Positions 18,731 through 29,087 of a DNA stretch of 64,000 nt are shown one piece after another. Both the position numbers and the translations under genes were made by a program. Source of the DNA: an uncultured Lachnospiraceae bacterium (lineage in GTDB: Bacteria > Bacillota > Clostridia > Lachnospirales > Lachnospiraceae); NCBI GenBank assembly GCA_902786515.1, contig CADADA010000011.1, forward strand, positions 1 through 64,000, given 5' to 3'. A model generated the notes under the pieces. It was not told the DNA's origin. It saw only the letters and a program-made list of their open reading frames with translations, and did not search any database. The number at the start of each line of letters is the position of its first letter. Position 1 is the stretch's first letter.

Positions 18731-18863
18731 TAGAGATAGACAGTTCATTAGTACCTTCCTGTCTATAAAAAAAACCGGGACTACTTCAGACGCATTACCT
18801 GATTTATAATTTCAGGAATATTGTAGAAATGAGTGAAGCAGAACCGAGTGTTCTGCTTTTTTT
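18731..18863 (+). promoter_or_regulatory. Probable preQ1-I riboswitch with terminator
   Basis: The leader has the stem ATAGACAG/CTGTCTAT (18736-18765) closing the loop TTCATTAGTACCTTC, followed by an A-rich tail and GGGACTA (18777-18783). The tail can pair with TAGTACC in the loop to form an H-type pseudoknot, the layout of preQ1-I aptamers (stem, loop, A-rich tail, CUA). A strong terminator hairpin AGCAGAAC/GTTCTGCT with a T run (18837-18863) ends 17 bp before queD. Since the operon makes preQ1, feedback by preQ1 is expected. The fold was read by eye, and the loop differs from the Bacillus consensus. Confidence 0.65.
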
Positions 18864-18880
18864 GATGAGGAGAAAAAAAT

Positions 18881-19309
18881 ATGTATATAATAAAAACTGA
18901 GGATACTTTTGATGCAGCACATTTCCTGTATCAATATGATGGAAAGTGTAAGAATATTCACGGGCACCGATGGAAAGTGGAGATACAGGTGTATTCAGAA
19001 AAACTATGTGAAGATTCGCAAAGCCGTGGGATGGTTGTGGATTTTAGCAGGATTAAAGGAGATTTAAGGGAGCTTACGGAGTATTTTGATCATGCATTGA
19101 TTATCGAAAAAGGTTCATTGAAAGAAGTGACCATGAAAGTCTTAAGGGAAGAAGGGTTTGAGATGAGAGTTATGGATTTCAGACCCACAGCAGAGAATTT
19201 TGCGAAATACTTCTTTGATAAAGTGACAGATATGGGTTATAAAGTTTATATGTCGACAATATATGAGACGCCGACGAATTGTGCTTCATACACTGACAGG
19301 GCGGTGTAA
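18881..19309 (+). CDS. queD: 6-carboxytetrahydropterin synthase
   Basis: The 142-residue member of the PTPS/QueD family converts 7,8-dihydroneopterin triphosphate to 6-carboxytetrahydropterin, the second step to queuosine. Zinc ligands are visible as the N-terminal AAH (His near residue 15) and HGHRW (~residues 29-33), with a downstream DHALI and PTAENFAKY. ATG 18881 follows GAGGAG directly after the riboswitch terminator, and queE begins 3 bp after its stop codon. It is the first gene of a five-step preQ1 operon. Confidence 0.95.
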   Translation: MYIIKTEDTFDAAHFLYQYDGKCKNIHGHRWKVEIQVYSEKLCEDSQSRGMVVDFSRIKGDLRELTEYFDHALIIEKGSLKEVTMKVLREEGFEMRVMDFRPTAENFAKYFFDKVTDMGYKVYMSTIYETPTNCASYTDRAV

Positions 19310-19312
19310 AAA

Positions 19313-19978
19313 ATGGTTAAATTTAAGGTAGTTGAAAAATTTGTAAGTATCAATGGAGAAGGTGTCAGGGCAGGGCAACTGGCTGTATTTATAAGATTTG
19401 CCGGATGTAATTTAAGATGCAATTTTTGCGATACAATGTGGGCAAATGAAGAAAATGTGGATTATGAGTTAAACAGCGTGAAAGAACTCCGTGATTACGT
19501 GGAAGAGACAGGGGTGAAAAATGTCACACTTACAGGTGGAGAACCATTGCTTCAGGAACGTATTGAAGATTTGATAAGTGAGTTGACAAAGATGGGATTA
19601 TATGTTGAGATTGAGACTAACGGAAGTGTAGATTTGAAAGAATTTAATGATATTAATCCTCCACCGGTATTTACCATGGATTATAAACTGCCGGGAAGCG
19701 GTATGGAAGATAAGATGAACAGAGACAATTTTATGAGTTTGTCTCATAAGGACACTGTAAAATTTGTGGCGGGAAGCATGACAGACCTGATACGATTTAA
19801 AGAGATAGAGAATGAATACAAACTGACAGAAAAATGTCACGTATATCTGTCACCGGTATTTGGCAGGATAGAGCCTGCGGATATGGTTGAATTTATGAAG
19901 GAGCAGCATTTAAATGGAGTGAATTTACAGTTACAGCTTCACAAGATAATATGGTCACCGGAACAAAAGGGCGTGTAG
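19313..19978 (+). CDS. queE: 7-carboxy-7-deazaguanine synthase (radical SAM)
   Basis: The 221-residue radical SAM enzyme contracts 6-carboxytetrahydropterin to 7-carboxy-7-deazaguanine. The N-terminus has the FVSINGEGVRAGQ motif and the cluster cysteines in CNLRCNFC (CX3CX2C), binding a 4Fe-4S cluster. LTGGEPLLQ is the SAM-contacting motif. The length is typical of the compact QueE. It follows queD after 3 bp and likely relies on coupled translation. Confidence 0.95.
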   Translation: MVKFKVVEKFVSINGEGVRAGQLAVFIRFAGCNLRCNFCDTMWANEENVDYELNSVKELRDYVEETGVKNVTLTGGEPLLQERIEDLISELTKMGLYVEIETNGSVDLKEFNDINPPPVFTMDYKLPGSGMEDKMNRDNFMSLSHKDTVKFVAGSMTDLIRFKEIENEYKLTEKCHVYLSPVFGRIEPADMVEFMKEQHLNGVNLQLQLHKIIWSPEQKGV

Positions 19979-20054
19979 TAAGAAAAGATTCCGTATGTAT
20001 TCAGCATCTGCGGAATAGAGGTTAAGGTGATTTAGGAAAGGTTGGTAATAGGAT

Positions 20055-20630
20055 ATGGCGATAGATACTGAGGCAATTAAGGTACACATTAGAGGAATTT
20101 TGAAAGCTTTGGGAGATGATCCTGACAGAGAAGGTCTTAAGGATACTCCTGATCGAGTTGCAAGAATGTATCAGGAAGTATTTGAAGGTATGAATTATAC
20201 CAATGATATGATTGCGCAAATGTTTGATAAAACATTTGCAGACGAAATGGACTTTGAGACTGATTCAAAGGATTTGGTTGTAGTAAAAGATATAGATATC
20301 TTTAGCTATTGCGAACATCACATGGCACTTATGTACGATATGAAAGTTACGGTTGCATACATTCCGAACGGAAAAGTGATAGGACTTAGTAAAATTGCAA
20401 GAATTGCAGACATGGTATCTAAACGTTTACAACTACAGGAGAGAATCGGTACAGATATAGCAGATATTATGGAAAAAATTACAGATTCCAAGGATATAGC
20501 AGTTTTGATAAAAGGCTGTCACAGTTGTATGACTGCAAGAGGAATCAAGAAACCGGGAGCGGTCACATATACATCAACACTGCGCGGCAGATTTAAAGAT
20601 GATGCGGCGTTACAGATGCGGATTATGTAG
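20055..20630 (+). CDS. folE: GTP cyclohydrolase I
   Basis: The 191-residue enzyme opens the GTP ring to give 7,8-dihydroneopterin triphosphate, the entry to both folate and queuosine. Recognised by [22 protein letters not shown], the zinc/active-site [10 protein letters not shown] and the later [11 protein letters not shown]. It sits inside the queuosine operon, so this copy is probably dedicated to preQ0 supply. A 76-bp gap before it holds the ribosome binding site. It ends next to queC. Confidence 0.96.
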   Translation: MAIDTEAIKVHIRGILKALGDDPDREGLKDTPDRVARMYQEVFEGMNYTNDMIAQMFDKTFADEMDFETDSKDLVVVKDIDIFSYCEHHMALMYDMKVTVAYIPNGKVIGLSKIARIADMVSKRLQLQERIGTDIADIMEKITDSKDIAVLIKGCHSCMTARGIKKPGAVTYTSTLRGRFKDDAALQMRIM

Positions 20631-20647
20631 TGAAAGGAAGGAATTTT

Positions 20648-21328
20648 ATGAAAGCATTAGTTTTGTTCAGCGGTGGAGTTGACAGTACCACCTGTCTGGG
20701 AATGGCGATTGAGAAGTATGGTAAGGAAAATGTCTATACACTCTCTGTTTCATATGGACAGAAGCATAACAAAGAGATAGAAAGTGCGGATAAAATAGCA
20801 CGGTATTATGGTGTTGAACATTATTATCTGGACCTTGCAAAAATATTTGAATATAGTGATTGTTCGTTGCTCAAGCATTCCGGGCAGGATATCCCGGCAG
20901 ATAGTTACGCAGAGCAGCTTAAGAAGACGGGAGGCGCACCGGTATCGACATATGTACCGTTTAGAAACGGACTGTTTTTGTCATCGGCAGCCAGCTTTGC
21001 TATTTCAAAAGGCTGTGATGTGATTTATTATGGTGCACACAGTGATGATGCAGCAGGAAATGCGTATCCTGACTGCAGTGAAGAATTCAATCGTGCAATG
21101 AATGAAGCTATATACTTAGGGAGCGGAAAAAGTCTTAGGATTGAAGCACCGTTTGTTAATTGGACAAAGGCTGATGTAGTAAAAAAAGGCCTGGAATTAA
21201 AAGTACCTTATCAATATAGCTGGAGCTGCTACGAAGGAGGCGACAAGCCTTGTGGAAAATGCGGAACCTGTATAGACAGGGCAAAAGCATTTGAAAAAAA
21301 CGGTGTCACGGACCCGGCATTGCAATAA
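20648..21328 (+). CDS. queC: 7-cyano-7-deazaguanine synthase
   Basis: This ATP-dependent enzyme of 226 residues turns the carboxylate of 7-carboxy-7-deazaguanine into the nitrile of preQ0. It has the PP-loop ALVLFSGGVDSTTC at the N-terminus and a C-terminal zinc site (CYEGGDKPCGKCGTC). ATG 20648 is chosen because AAGGAAGG lies 6-8 bp upstream; the upstream in-frame GTG at 20630 overlaps the folE stop and lies before the ribosome binding site. Confidence 0.96.
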   Translation: MKALVLFSGGVDSTTCLGMAIEKYGKENVYTLSVSYGQKHNKEIESADKIARYYGVEHYYLDLAKIFEYSDCSLLKHSGQDIPADSYAEQLKKTGGAPVSTYVPFRNGLFLSSAASFAISKGCDVIYYGAHSDDAAGNAYPDCSEEFNRAMNEAIYLGSGKSLRIEAPFVNWTKADVVKKGLELKVPYQYSWSCYEGGDKPCGKCGTCIDRAKAFEKNGVTDPALQ

Positions 21329-21340
21329 ATAGGAGGAATC

Positions 21341-21838
21341 ATGGAAGGTAGAAGCGCGGAAGAAAAAAAGGGAATTACATTATTGGGAAATCGAGGAACA
21401 AAATATCCTGATGATTATGCACCGGAGGTTTTGGAAACATTTATAAATAAACATCCCGAGAATGATTATTTTGTAAAGTTTAATTGTCCGGAATTTACGA
21501 GCCTGTGCCCGATAACGGGACAGCCGGATTTTGCGACAATTACGATATCGTATGTGCCGTCAGAAAAAATGGTAGAGAGTAAATCGTTAAAGTTATATTT
21601 ATTCAGCTTTAGAAATCATGGTGATTTTCACGAGGATTGCGTAAATATAATTATGAAAGATTTAATAAAACTGATGAAACCGAAATATATTGAAGTCTGG
21701 GGAAAGTTTACCCCTCGTGGAGGTATTTCCATAGACCCTTACTGTAATTACGGGCAGCCGGGAACAAAGTGGGAGAAAGTTGCATGGGACAGAATGGCAG
21801 GTCATGATATGTATCCGGAAAAGGTGGATAACAGATAG
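21341..21838 (+). CDS. queF: NADPH-dependent 7-cyano-7-deazaguanine reductase
   Basis: The 165-residue short (YkvM-type) QueF reduces the nitrile of preQ0 to the amine of preQ1. The nucleophilic Cys is in [14 protein letters not shown], and the NADPH-binding [16 protein letters not shown] stretch follows. This completes the route from GTP to preQ1, which is then inserted into tRNA by Tgt (not in the window). It starts 12 bp after queC with an AGGAGG site. Confidence 0.96.
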   Translation: MEGRSAEEKKGITLLGNRGTKYPDDYAPEVLETFINKHPENDYFVKFNCPEFTSLCPITGQPDFATITISYVPSEKMVESKSLKLYLFSFRNHGDFHEDCVNIIMKDLIKLMKPKYIEVWGKFTPRGGISIDPYCNYGQPGTKWEKVAWDRMAGHDMYPEKVDNR

Positions 21839-21839
21839 T

Positions 21840-22220
21840 ATGAAGATAATAAAAAAAGTGGTCTGCATAATAGTGATTGCGGTTATAATGAAATTTTTTT
21901 ATAAATGTCCTATTGCATGGTTTTTTGGAATTTCATGTCCGGGGTGCGGAATGACCAGAGCTTTAATAGCAGCGGCACAATTGGATTTTGAACGTGCATT
22001 TTATTATCATCCGTTGTTTCCGGTGGTAGTATTATTGATAATATCGGCGGTTGTGATTTATGTAAAAAAAATACAGTTAAGCAGCAGGGTAAAAATAATA
22101 ATCACAGTTGCCCTGTCTGCTATTTTTTTTGCAGTATATTTATACAGGTTATTTCATGGTTCGGATATTGTAAAAGTCGATTTTGAGTACGCAATCTGGC
22201 ATAAAATGTTGATGAAATAG
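21840..22220 (+). CDS. DUF2752 membrane protein
   Basis: The ~126-residue protein has three hydrophobic segments and the DUF2752 signature CPGCGMTRALIAA after the first helix. The function of the family is unknown. ATG 21840 lies one base after the queF stop, so it is read from the queuosine operon transcript, though no metabolic link is known. The CPGCG pair could bind metal or form a disulfide. The longer in-frame ORF from 21780 would run through the end of queF and is not supported by a ribosome binding site. Confidence 0.75.
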   Translation: MKIIKKVVCIIVIAVIMKFFYKCPIAWFFGISCPGCGMTRALIAAAQLDFERAFYYHPLFPVVVLLIISAVVIYVKKIQLSSRVKIIITVALSAIFFAVYLYRLFHGSDIVKVDFEYAIWHKMLMK

Positions 22221-22348
22221 TATGATAAATATGTCGGGATTTGTTGAAAAAAATGCAAAAATATTGTATGATTGTAATGATGATTTTTTTATAACGGATA
22301 ATGGGAAAACGTTATATCGTCATGTAAGTCAAAGGAGGAAATGGAAAT

Positions 22349-24340
22349 ATGAAAGGCACAATTAAAGGAAAATTGACGACAGCGGTCATTATTATAGTTG
22401 TCGTAGCGATGCTGGTATCCACAGGCATGATTGTGGGAATATCCGGCAATAAGCTTACGAGTCAGTTGACAACAGAGTTGCAGATTAATGCAGATAAATA
22501 TGCAAATTCCATTAACAGCTGGATAGAGATGGAGAAAGGTCTTAATCAGGCATCAGCGGCAGCGCTGGCTGCACTTCCTGAAAGCTCTTATGACAAAGAA
22601 CATATTCAGCAGATTGTTACCACAGAAGCAGATGGACATTCTGAACTTTTGAACTTATATTATGGTATGAAGGACAAGCAACATATTCAGATGGATCCTG
22701 AAGCAACGCCGCCGGATGGATATGATCCTACACAAAGAGGCTGGTATAAAGCAGCTGAGGCGGCAGGAACTACTATTGTCACAGATCCTTACATGGATGT
22801 TTTGATTGGCGGAATGTGTATTACTATTGCATCACCGGTATACCGTGACGGAGAACTGGTGGGAGTGCTTGGGGCAGATTTTACCCTTGATTATATAAGC
22901 GAAGTTGTGGATAACATTCCGTATGATGACGGAGAATATGGATTTCTTATAGATGCCGGTGAAAATTATATTATGCATGAGAATGAAGAATTTCTTCCAG
23001 GGGAAGATACAGCAGTTGCTGTATCGGATGTTATGGCGGGAATTGCTTCAGTTATAAAGGAACCGGGAAGTAAGGTTGTACTTTCGTCAGATTATGACGA
23101 AGAAAAGAATTATTTTGCTACTGCCGAAATAGAAGGATGTGGTTGGATATTAGGACTGGCAATGCCAAAGAGTAATGTAAGCCGGACAATAACCGGGATC
23201 ATTATTCTTGGTGTAGTGATAGCCATTGTAGCGATAGCAATCGTAATCATTATAATGACCAGACTCATTGGTCAGCAGCTTGCACCTATGGAAAACATGA
23301 AGATATTTATTACAGAAAAAATCATAGGAGATGATAGTGTAAAAAATATGGGCACGGAAGTAGAACAGATAAGCTATCTGCTGTCTGAGCTTGAGAGCCG
23401 TTTTATAGATACTATACATAAGACTCAGGATGAGTCGCGTGTGATAAATGAAAAGATGATTCTTGCTTCGGACAAGATAAGTGGTATTAATGGCAGCATA
23501 ACAGAGATAAACGAACTGGTACACCTTACAGAGGATGGTATAGAGAATCAGATGGAGAGTATCAGGAATATCGGAAAGATATGCGATAATGTTACTAAGG
23601 CTACAAATTCATTTGCTGAGGATACAAGGCAGATGAATGACAGAACGGATGAAATCATAACCAGAGTTAAGGGAATGGTTCCAGAGATACTTAACAATAA
23701 ACGTCTTGCTGTGGATATAACAAACCAGGCTAAGACAGATTTGGAAGAGGCAATAAAGGGTATACAGGTTATTGAGCAGATTGTGGATGTAGCATCAGCC
23801 ATACAGGGCATTGCAGAACAGACCAATCTTTTGGCACTAAATGCTTCTATTGAGGCAGCGAGGGCAGGAGAAGCAGGAAGAGGTTTTACAGTTGTTGCAG
23901 ATGAGATTAACAGCTTAAGTACGACTACAGGAAGTGAGATAGATAAGGTAAATATTCTTACAAAAGAGATAACGGAAAATGTAAATCAACTGTCAAAGGT
24001 TAGTGACCAGATTATTACATTTTTGTCTGATAATGTATTGAAAGATTACGATAATCTGGAGACATTGGCAAACAACTACATGGAAGATGCAGGCTACTAT
24101 AGTGATATAAGTAGAGAACTTGGGGAAGGTGCCGGGGATGTGAGCACAGCCGTGGCAGATATTAACAGAGTGCTGGAAATTATAAGTGGTGCACAGCAGG
24201 AGATAGGTGATGCCATACATGATATTTCGGGAAATATGCAAAGTATTACAAATTCAAGTGCTGATGTGTCAGATGAGACCAGAGGAGTTATGGACAGTAT
24301 TACGAATCTTCAGGATACGACAAATCAGTTTAATGTGTAA
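22349..24340 (+). CDS. Methyl-accepting chemotaxis protein with Cache-type sensor
   Basis: The 663-residue transmembrane receptor has a first helix at ~10-32, an extracellular dCache-type ligand domain (~35-280, with [12 protein letters not shown] and ITIASPVY, typical of amino-acid or organic-acid binding Cache domains) and a second helix at ~285-308. The cytoplasmic signalling coil has a hairpin tip at [26 protein letters not shown]. The tip binds CheA and CheW. HAMP is poorly conserved. No che genes are nearby. The ligand is unknown. ATG 22349 follows AAAGGAGG. Confidence 0.93.
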   Translation: MKGTIKGKLTTAVIIIVVVAMLVSTGMIVGISGNKLTSQLTTELQINADKYANSINSWIEMEKGLNQASAAALAALPESSYDKEHIQQIVTTEADGHSELLNLYYGMKDKQHIQMDPEATPPDGYDPTQRGWYKAAEAAGTTIVTDPYMDVLIGGMCITIASPVYRDGELVGVLGADFTLDYISEVVDNIPYDDGEYGFLIDAGENYIMHENEEFLPGEDTAVAVSDVMAGIASVIKEPGSKVVLSSDYDEEKNYFATAEIEGCGWILGLAMPKSNVSRTITGIIILGVVIAIVAIAIVIIIMTRLIGQQLAPMENMKIFITEKIIGDDSVKNMGTEVEQISYLLSELESRFIDTIHKTQDESRVINEKMILASDKISGINGSITEINELVHLTEDGIENQMESIRNIGKICDNVTKATNSFAEDTRQMNDRTDEIITRVKGMVPEILNNKRLAVDITNQAKTDLEEAIKGIQVIEQIVDVASAIQGIAEQTNLLALNASIEAARAGEAGRGFTVVADEINSLSTTTGSEIDKVNILTKEITENVNQLSKVSDQIITFLSDNVLKDYDNLETLANNYMEDAGYYSDISRELGEGAGDVSTAVADINRVLEIISGAQQEIGDAIHDISGNMQSITNSSADVSDETRGVMDSITNLQDTTNQFNV

Positions 24341-24367
24341 CTGTTCAGAACCAAGCAAAATTTAAAA

Positions 24368-24406
24368 GAAAAAAGCGTGGATGCAACGCAGCCACGCTTT
24401 TTTTTC
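24368..24406. terminator. Bidirectional intrinsic terminator
   Basis: AAAAAAGCGTGG pairs with CCACGCTTTTTT around an 11-base loop, between the converging MCP and argG genes. Confidence 0.92.
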
Positions 24407-24421
24407 TGAATTTTATTGGAA

Positions 24422-25639
24422 TTATTTTCCTTCAACCTCAGCCATCTTCATAGCACGAACTTTTGTAGAAAGACCAAACAGATTGATGAAACCTTCAGCA
24501 TCATGGTGGTCATATAAATCACCAGTTGTAAAGCTTGCAATTGATTCGTTATATAATGAATATGGAGAAGTTGTCCCTGCTTTTATAATATTTCCTTTGT
24601 ATAACTTGAATTTAACTTCGCCTGTAACATACTTCTGTGTAGACTCGATAAATGCCTGAACAGCCTCTCTGCGAGGTGAGAACCATTTACCTTCGTATAC
24701 GATTTGGGCAAGCTTATTTCCCATCTCTTCTTTTAATTCATAAGTTTCTCTGTCAAGGATAAGTTCTTCCAACTGCTGGTGTGCTTCATAAAGAATTGTT
24801 CCACCAGGAGTTTCGTATACACCGCGTGACTTCATACCAACTACACGATTTTCAACGATATCGATGATTCCGATACCATGCTTTCCGCCGAGAGCATTTA
24901 ATTCACGGATAATGTCTGAAACCTTCATTTCCTTGCCGTTTACACTCTTAGGTACACCTTTTTCAAATGTCATAGTTACATATTCGCCCTCATCAGGAGC
25001 TTTCTCAGGTGTGGTACCCAGAACAAGAAGATGCTCATAATTTGGCTCATTGGCAGGATCTTCCAACTCAAGACCTTCATGGCTTATGTGCCACAGGTTA
25101 CGGTCACGGCTGTAGCTTGAATCGGCAGAGAAAGGAAGATTGATTCCATGAGCCCTGCAGTATTCAATCTCAGATTCACGTGAATCCATTGTCCACTTAT
25201 CATCTCTCCATGCAGCAATAATCTTAAGGTCAGGAGCTAAAGCCTTAATACCAAGTTCAAAACGAATCTGGTCATTTCCTTTACCTGTAGCACCATGGCA
25301 GATAGCAGTAGCGCCTTCTTTACGAGCTATTTCAACAAGACGTTTTGCGATAACAGGTCTTGCCATAGATGTACCAAGTAAATATTTATTCTCATACACT
25401 GAATGTCCCTGAACACACGGAACTACATATTCATCACAGAATTCATCGATTACATCTTCGATGTATAATTTTGCAGCACCACATGAGACTGCTCTCTCTT
25501 CAAGACCATCGAGCTCTTCGCCCTGTCCGCAGTCGATGCATACACATACAACTTCATAATCATAGTTTTCCTTTAACCAAGGGATAATGGCTGTGGTATC
25601 AAGACCACCGGAATAAGCCAATATAACTTTTTCTTTCAT
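24422..25639 (-). CDS. argG: Argininosuccinate synthase
   Basis: The 405-residue enzyme joins citrulline and aspartate with ATP. The N-terminal P-loop-like AYSGGLDTTAIIPWL and the central CHGATGKGNDQIRFELG are family signatures. The length is normal. It is divergent from the argCJBD operon with a ~220-bp region between, where an ARG-box-like palindrome lies. argH and argF are not in the window. Confidence 0.97.
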   Translation of the reverse strand: MKEKVILAYSGGLDTTAIIPWLKENYDYEVVCVCIDCGQGEELDGLEERAVSCGAAKLYIEDVIDEFCDEYVVPCVQGHSVYENKYLLGTSMARPVIAKRLVEIARKEGATAICHGATGKGNDQIRFELGIKALAPDLKIIAAWRDDKWTMDSRESEIEYCRAHGINLPFSADSSYSRDRNLWHISHEGLELEDPANEPNYEHLLVLGTTPEKAPDEGEYVTMTFEKGVPKSVNGKEMKVSDIIRELNALGGKHGIGIIDIVENRVVGMKSRGVYETPGGTILYEAHQQLEELILDRETYELKEEMGNKLAQIVYEGKWFSPRREAVQAFIESTQKYVTGEVKFKLYKGNIIKAGTTSPYSLYNESIASFTTGDLYDHHDAEGFINLFGLSTKVRAMKMAEVEGK

Positions 25640-25741
25640 TAATAAAAGTCCTCCATTCGTATTTTTTTATGACTATACATAAATATACAACACAAAATAC
25701 AAAAAATCAACTATGTTTTATGGGAATATTATAAAAAATGG

Positions 25742-25770
25742 TTGCATAATATTCATTAAAAATGTATAAT
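25742..25770 (+). promoter_or_regulatory. argC operon promoter with ARG-box-like palindrome
   Basis: TTGCAT (25742-25747) and TATAAT (25765-25770) are 17 bp apart. TGCATAATATTCAT (25743-25756) overlaps the -35 box and resembles an ArgR/AhrC operator half (consensus near TGAATAATTATTCA). Arginine-dependent repression is expected; ArgR itself is not in the window. Confidence 0.55.
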
Positions 25771-25860
25771 TATAAATCTAGTGAATATGGGTGGTATTAT
25801 TCTGAAAAAGGTACTATAATGGGGAATAGTTGTGCGATACAGCAGAAAGGAATGAAGAAT

Positions 25861-26901
25861 ATGATTAAAGCAGGTATCATTGGTTCTACAGGATATGCAG
25901 GAGCGGAGATAGTCAGATTACTCTCACAGCATAAGGAAGCTGAGGTTGTCTGGTATGGTTCAAGAAGTTATATTGATAAAAAGTATTATGAAGTATTTCA
26001 GAATATGTTTCAGATAGTGGATGCAAAGTGCATGGATGATAATATGGAAGAGCTCGCAAATCAGGTGGATGTTATATTTACGGCAACGCCTCAGGGCTTA
26101 TGTGCTTCACTGGTGAATGAGGATATATTAAATAAAGTAAAGATTATAGATTTAAGTGCGGATTTCAGAATAAAAGATGTGGCAACTTATGAAAAATGGT
26201 ATGGAATAGAGCATAAGAGTCCTGAATTTATAAAAGAAGCTGTATACGGATTATGCGAGATTAATAGAGAACAGGTGAAAAATGCAAGACTGATAGCGAA
26301 TCCGGGATGTTATCCTACATGTTCGTTCTTAAGCATTTATCCACTGGCAAAAGAAGGACTTATAGATATGTCTACAGTCATCATAGATGCGAAATCAGGA
26401 ACATCAGGTGCGGGAAGAGGTGCAAAGGTGAATAACCTTTTCTGCGAGGTAAATGAAAATATAAAGGCATACGGTGTGGCAACACACAGACATACACCGG
26501 AGATAGAAGAACAGCTTTCATATGCAAGTGGAGAGCAGGTACTTATTAATTTCACACCACATCTTGTACCAATGAACAGAGGAATACTTGTGACGGCATA
26601 TGCTGCATTAAAAAAGAAGATGACATATGAAGAGATGAAGGCAGTCTATGATAAATATTATAATGATGAAGTATTTGTGAGAGTACTTGATAAAGATGTT
26701 CCGCCTGAGACAAGATGGGTGGAAGGTTCTAATTATGTAGATGTGAATTTCAGAATTGATGAGAGAACAAACCGAGTCATCATGATGGGAGCTATGGATA
26801 ACTTAATTAAGGGTGCAGCGGGACAGGCTGTTCAGAATATGAATATTATGTTTGGATTGGATGAGACAATGGGACTTATGCAGGTTCCGATGTTTCCATA
26901 A
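25861..26901 (+). CDS. argC: N-acetyl-gamma-glutamyl-phosphate reductase
   Basis: The ~346-residue enzyme reduces N-acetylglutamyl phosphate to the semialdehyde. The N-terminal NADP-binding AGIIGSTGYAGAEIVRLL and the catalytic Cys in NPGCYPTCS are clear. ATG 25861 is preferred: AAAGGA lies 9-10 bp upstream and the family motif starts just after. The longer in-frame ORF from 25762 overlaps the -10 box and cannot be the start. It is the first gene of argC-argJ-argB-argD. Confidence 0.95.
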   Translation: MIKAGIIGSTGYAGAEIVRLLSQHKEAEVVWYGSRSYIDKKYYEVFQNMFQIVDAKCMDDNMEELANQVDVIFTATPQGLCASLVNEDILNKVKIIDLSADFRIKDVATYEKWYGIEHKSPEFIKEAVYGLCEINREQVKNARLIANPGCYPTCSFLSIYPLAKEGLIDMSTVIIDAKSGTSGAGRGAKVNNLFCEVNENIKAYGVATHRHTPEIEEQLSYASGEQVLINFTPHLVPMNRGILVTAYAALKKKMTYEEMKAVYDKYYNDEVFVRVLDKDVPPETRWVEGSNYVDVNFRIDERTNRVIMMGAMDNLIKGAAGQAVQNMNIMFGLDETMGLMQVPMFP

Positions 26902-26914
26902 ATGGAGGTGCAAT

Positions 26915-28147
26915 ATGATTGCTAAAATAGAAGGCGGTGTAGTTGCAGCGCAGGGTTTTAAGGCAACAGGACTTGAAGTTGGTATAAAAGCAGGTCATGA
27001 AGGAAAAAAAGATATGGCAATGATTTATTCAGATATACCATGTAAAGTTGCCGGAACATTTACCACAAACCGTGTAAAAGCAGCACCGGTAAAGTGGGAC
27101 AGGGAAATTGTAAATAGCTTTGGTACAGTAAAAGCAGTTGTTATCAACAGTGGAATTGCCAATGCATGTACCGGAGAAGAAGGATACGGATATTGTAAGG
27201 ATATGGCAGGTAAAGCAGGACAAATGCTTAATTGCGATGAAAATGAGGTACTTGTGGCATCTACAGGAGTGATTGGCAAACAGCTTCCAATGGACAAGAT
27301 TAAAAAAGGAATCGAGATGCTTGCAGGCAGTCTCGGAAGTGAGACATCGGATGCGACACTGGCTGCAGAAGCGATTATGACTACTGACACACATTCAAAG
27401 CAGATAGCATTTGAGACAGAGATTGGTGGAAAGAAAGTAACTGTCGGAGGCATGTGCAAGGGTTCAGGTATGATTCATATCAACATGTGCACGATGCTTT
27501 GTTTCATAACTACGGATTGTCAGATTTCTCATAAGATGCTTCAAAAAGCGCTCTCTGAGACGGTGGAAGATACCTTTAACATGGTTTCTGTAGACGGGGA
27601 CACATCTACAAACGATACAGTTCTTCTGCTTAGTAACGGTACGGCCGGTAACGAATTAATAGACGAAGAAAATGCGGATTATTACGCATTTAAGGAACTT
27701 CTAGGGAAGGTTGCTACATATCTTGCACGTCAGATTGCCGGTGATGGAGAGGGAGCAACAGCATTGTTTGAGATGAAAGTCATTAATGCCCGGTCAAAAG
27801 AACAGGCGGCTAAGTTAAGCAAGGCTGTTGTATCATCGAGTCTTACTAAGGCTGCAATTTACGGACATGATGCAAACTGGGGAAGAATACTATGTGCCAT
27901 GGGATATTCCGGAGCAGATTTTGAACCTGAAAAGGTAGATTTATATTTTGAAAGCAAAGCTGGAAAGATTAAAGTAGTCGAAAATGGAATCGAGACTGGT
28001 TATTCAGAAGAAGAAGCGACAAAGATTTTGTCGGAAAATGAAGTTACAGCCATTGCAGATATAAAGCAGGGCGTTATGGAAGCGACTGCATGGGGCTGTG
28101 ACCTGACATACGATTATGTAAAAATCAATGCAGATTATAGAAGTTAA
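26915..28147 (+). CDS. argJ: Bifunctional ornithine acetyltransferase / N-acetylglutamate synthase
   Basis: The ~410-residue ArgJ recycles the acetyl group from acetylornithine to glutamate. Autocleavage before a Thr nucleophile is expected in the [14 protein letters not shown] motif, where most homologues have NMATML; the Thr is kept. ATG 26915 follows GGAGG by 6 bp, 13 bp after argC; the longer in-frame ORF from 26852 lies inside argC. With ArgJ present, the cyclic acetyl route needs no separate ArgE. Confidence 0.95.
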   Translation: MIAKIEGGVVAAQGFKATGLEVGIKAGHEGKKDMAMIYSDIPCKVAGTFTTNRVKAAPVKWDREIVNSFGTVKAVVINSGIANACTGEEGYGYCKDMAGKAGQMLNCDENEVLVASTGVIGKQLPMDKIKKGIEMLAGSLGSETSDATLAAEAIMTTDTHSKQIAFETEIGGKKVTVGGMCKGSGMIHINMCTMLCFITTDCQISHKMLQKALSETVEDTFNMVSVDGDTSTNDTVLLLSNGTAGNELIDEENADYYAFKELLGKVATYLARQIAGDGEGATALFEMKVINARSKEQAAKLSKAVVSSSLTKAAIYGHDANWGRILCAMGYSGADFEPEKVDLYFESKAGKIKVVENGIETGYSEEEATKILSENEVTAIADIKQGVMEATAWGCDLTYDYVKINADYRS

Positions 28148-28158
28148 GAAAGGATTGT

Positions 28159-29067
28159 GTGAGAATCGTGAAGGAAGAGATGAATCAATATCTTGAAAAA
28201 GCAAATGTATTGATAGAGGCGTTGCCGTATATACAGAGATTTAACAGAAAGATTATAGTTGTCAAATATGGCGGAAGTGCCATGATTGACGAAGAATTAA
28301 AGAAAAGTGTAATTGAGGATGTTACATTGTTAAAGCTGGTTGGATTTAAGCCTATTATTGTACATGGTGGCGGTAAGGAAATCAGCAAGTGGGTTGGCAA
28401 GGTCGGAATGGAACCTAAGTTTATTAACGGACTCAGAGTAACAGACGAGCCTACCATGGAGATTGCAGAGATGGTACTTGGAAGAGTAGGCAAGTCTCTG
28501 GTAACAATGGTGCAGGAGCTGGGAGTAAAGGCAATCAGCATCAGTGGTAAAGACGGCGGACTTTTAAAAGTAGATAAAAAGTATTCAAATGGTGAAGATA
28601 TTGGATTTGTTGGAGACGTTAAAGATGTTGACCCATCGATACTGTTTGATTTGCTTGAAAAGGATTTTCTGCCGATTGTATGTCCTATTGGTCTGGATGA
28701 TAATTTTAATTCTTATAATATAAATGCGGATGACGCGGCATGTGCCATCGCAAGAGCGGTTAAGGCAGAAAAACTTGCTTTCTTAACGGATATTGAAGGC
28801 GTTTATAGAAATCCGGATGACAAATCAACTCTGATTTCAGAGCTTACGGTAAAAGAGGCAAGAGAACTTCTGACAACAGGTCAGGTTGGAGGCGGAATGC
28901 TTCCGAAGTTGAATAATTGTATTGATGCGGTGGAAAATGGCGTTTCAAGAGTACATATTCTTGATGGAAGAATTGCACACTGCCTGTTACTGGAAATATT
29001 TACAAATAAAGGTATTGGTACAGCCATCTTAAATGAAGATGGTCCCAGATACTATAATGGAAATTAA
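28159..29067 (+). CDS. argB: Acetylglutamate kinase
   Basis: The ~300-residue amino-acid kinase phosphorylates N-acetylglutamate. Signatures are [22 protein letters not shown] and [15 protein letters not shown]. The N-terminal helix ([16 protein letters not shown]) is the extension found in arginine-sensitive hexameric enzymes, so feedback inhibition is likely. The start is ambiguous: GTG 28159 (after AAAGGA), GTG 28168 or ATG 28180 are all in frame; the last gives the typical [11 protein letters not shown] start. Confidence 0.95.
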   Translation: MRIVKEEMNQYLEKANVLIEALPYIQRFNRKIIVVKYGGSAMIDEELKKSVIEDVTLLKLVGFKPIIVHGGGKEISKWVGKVGMEPKFINGLRVTDEPTMEIAEMVLGRVGKSLVTMVQELGVKAISISGKDGGLLKVDKKYSNGEDIGFVGDVKDVDPSILFDLLEKDFLPIVCPIGLDDNFNSYNINADDAACAIARAVKAEKLAFLTDIEGVYRNPDDKSTLISELTVKEARELLTTGQVGGGMLPKLNNCIDAVENGVSRVHILDGRIAHCLLLEIFTNKGIGTAILNEDGPRYYNGN

Positions 29068-29087
29068 ATGAAAAGGAGTCTGATACT

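Noticed and set aside
25762..25860. Long N-terminal extension of ArgC
   Set aside because: It begins before the -10 box of the operon promoter, so it is not transcribed from there; the conserved ArgC start is at 25861.
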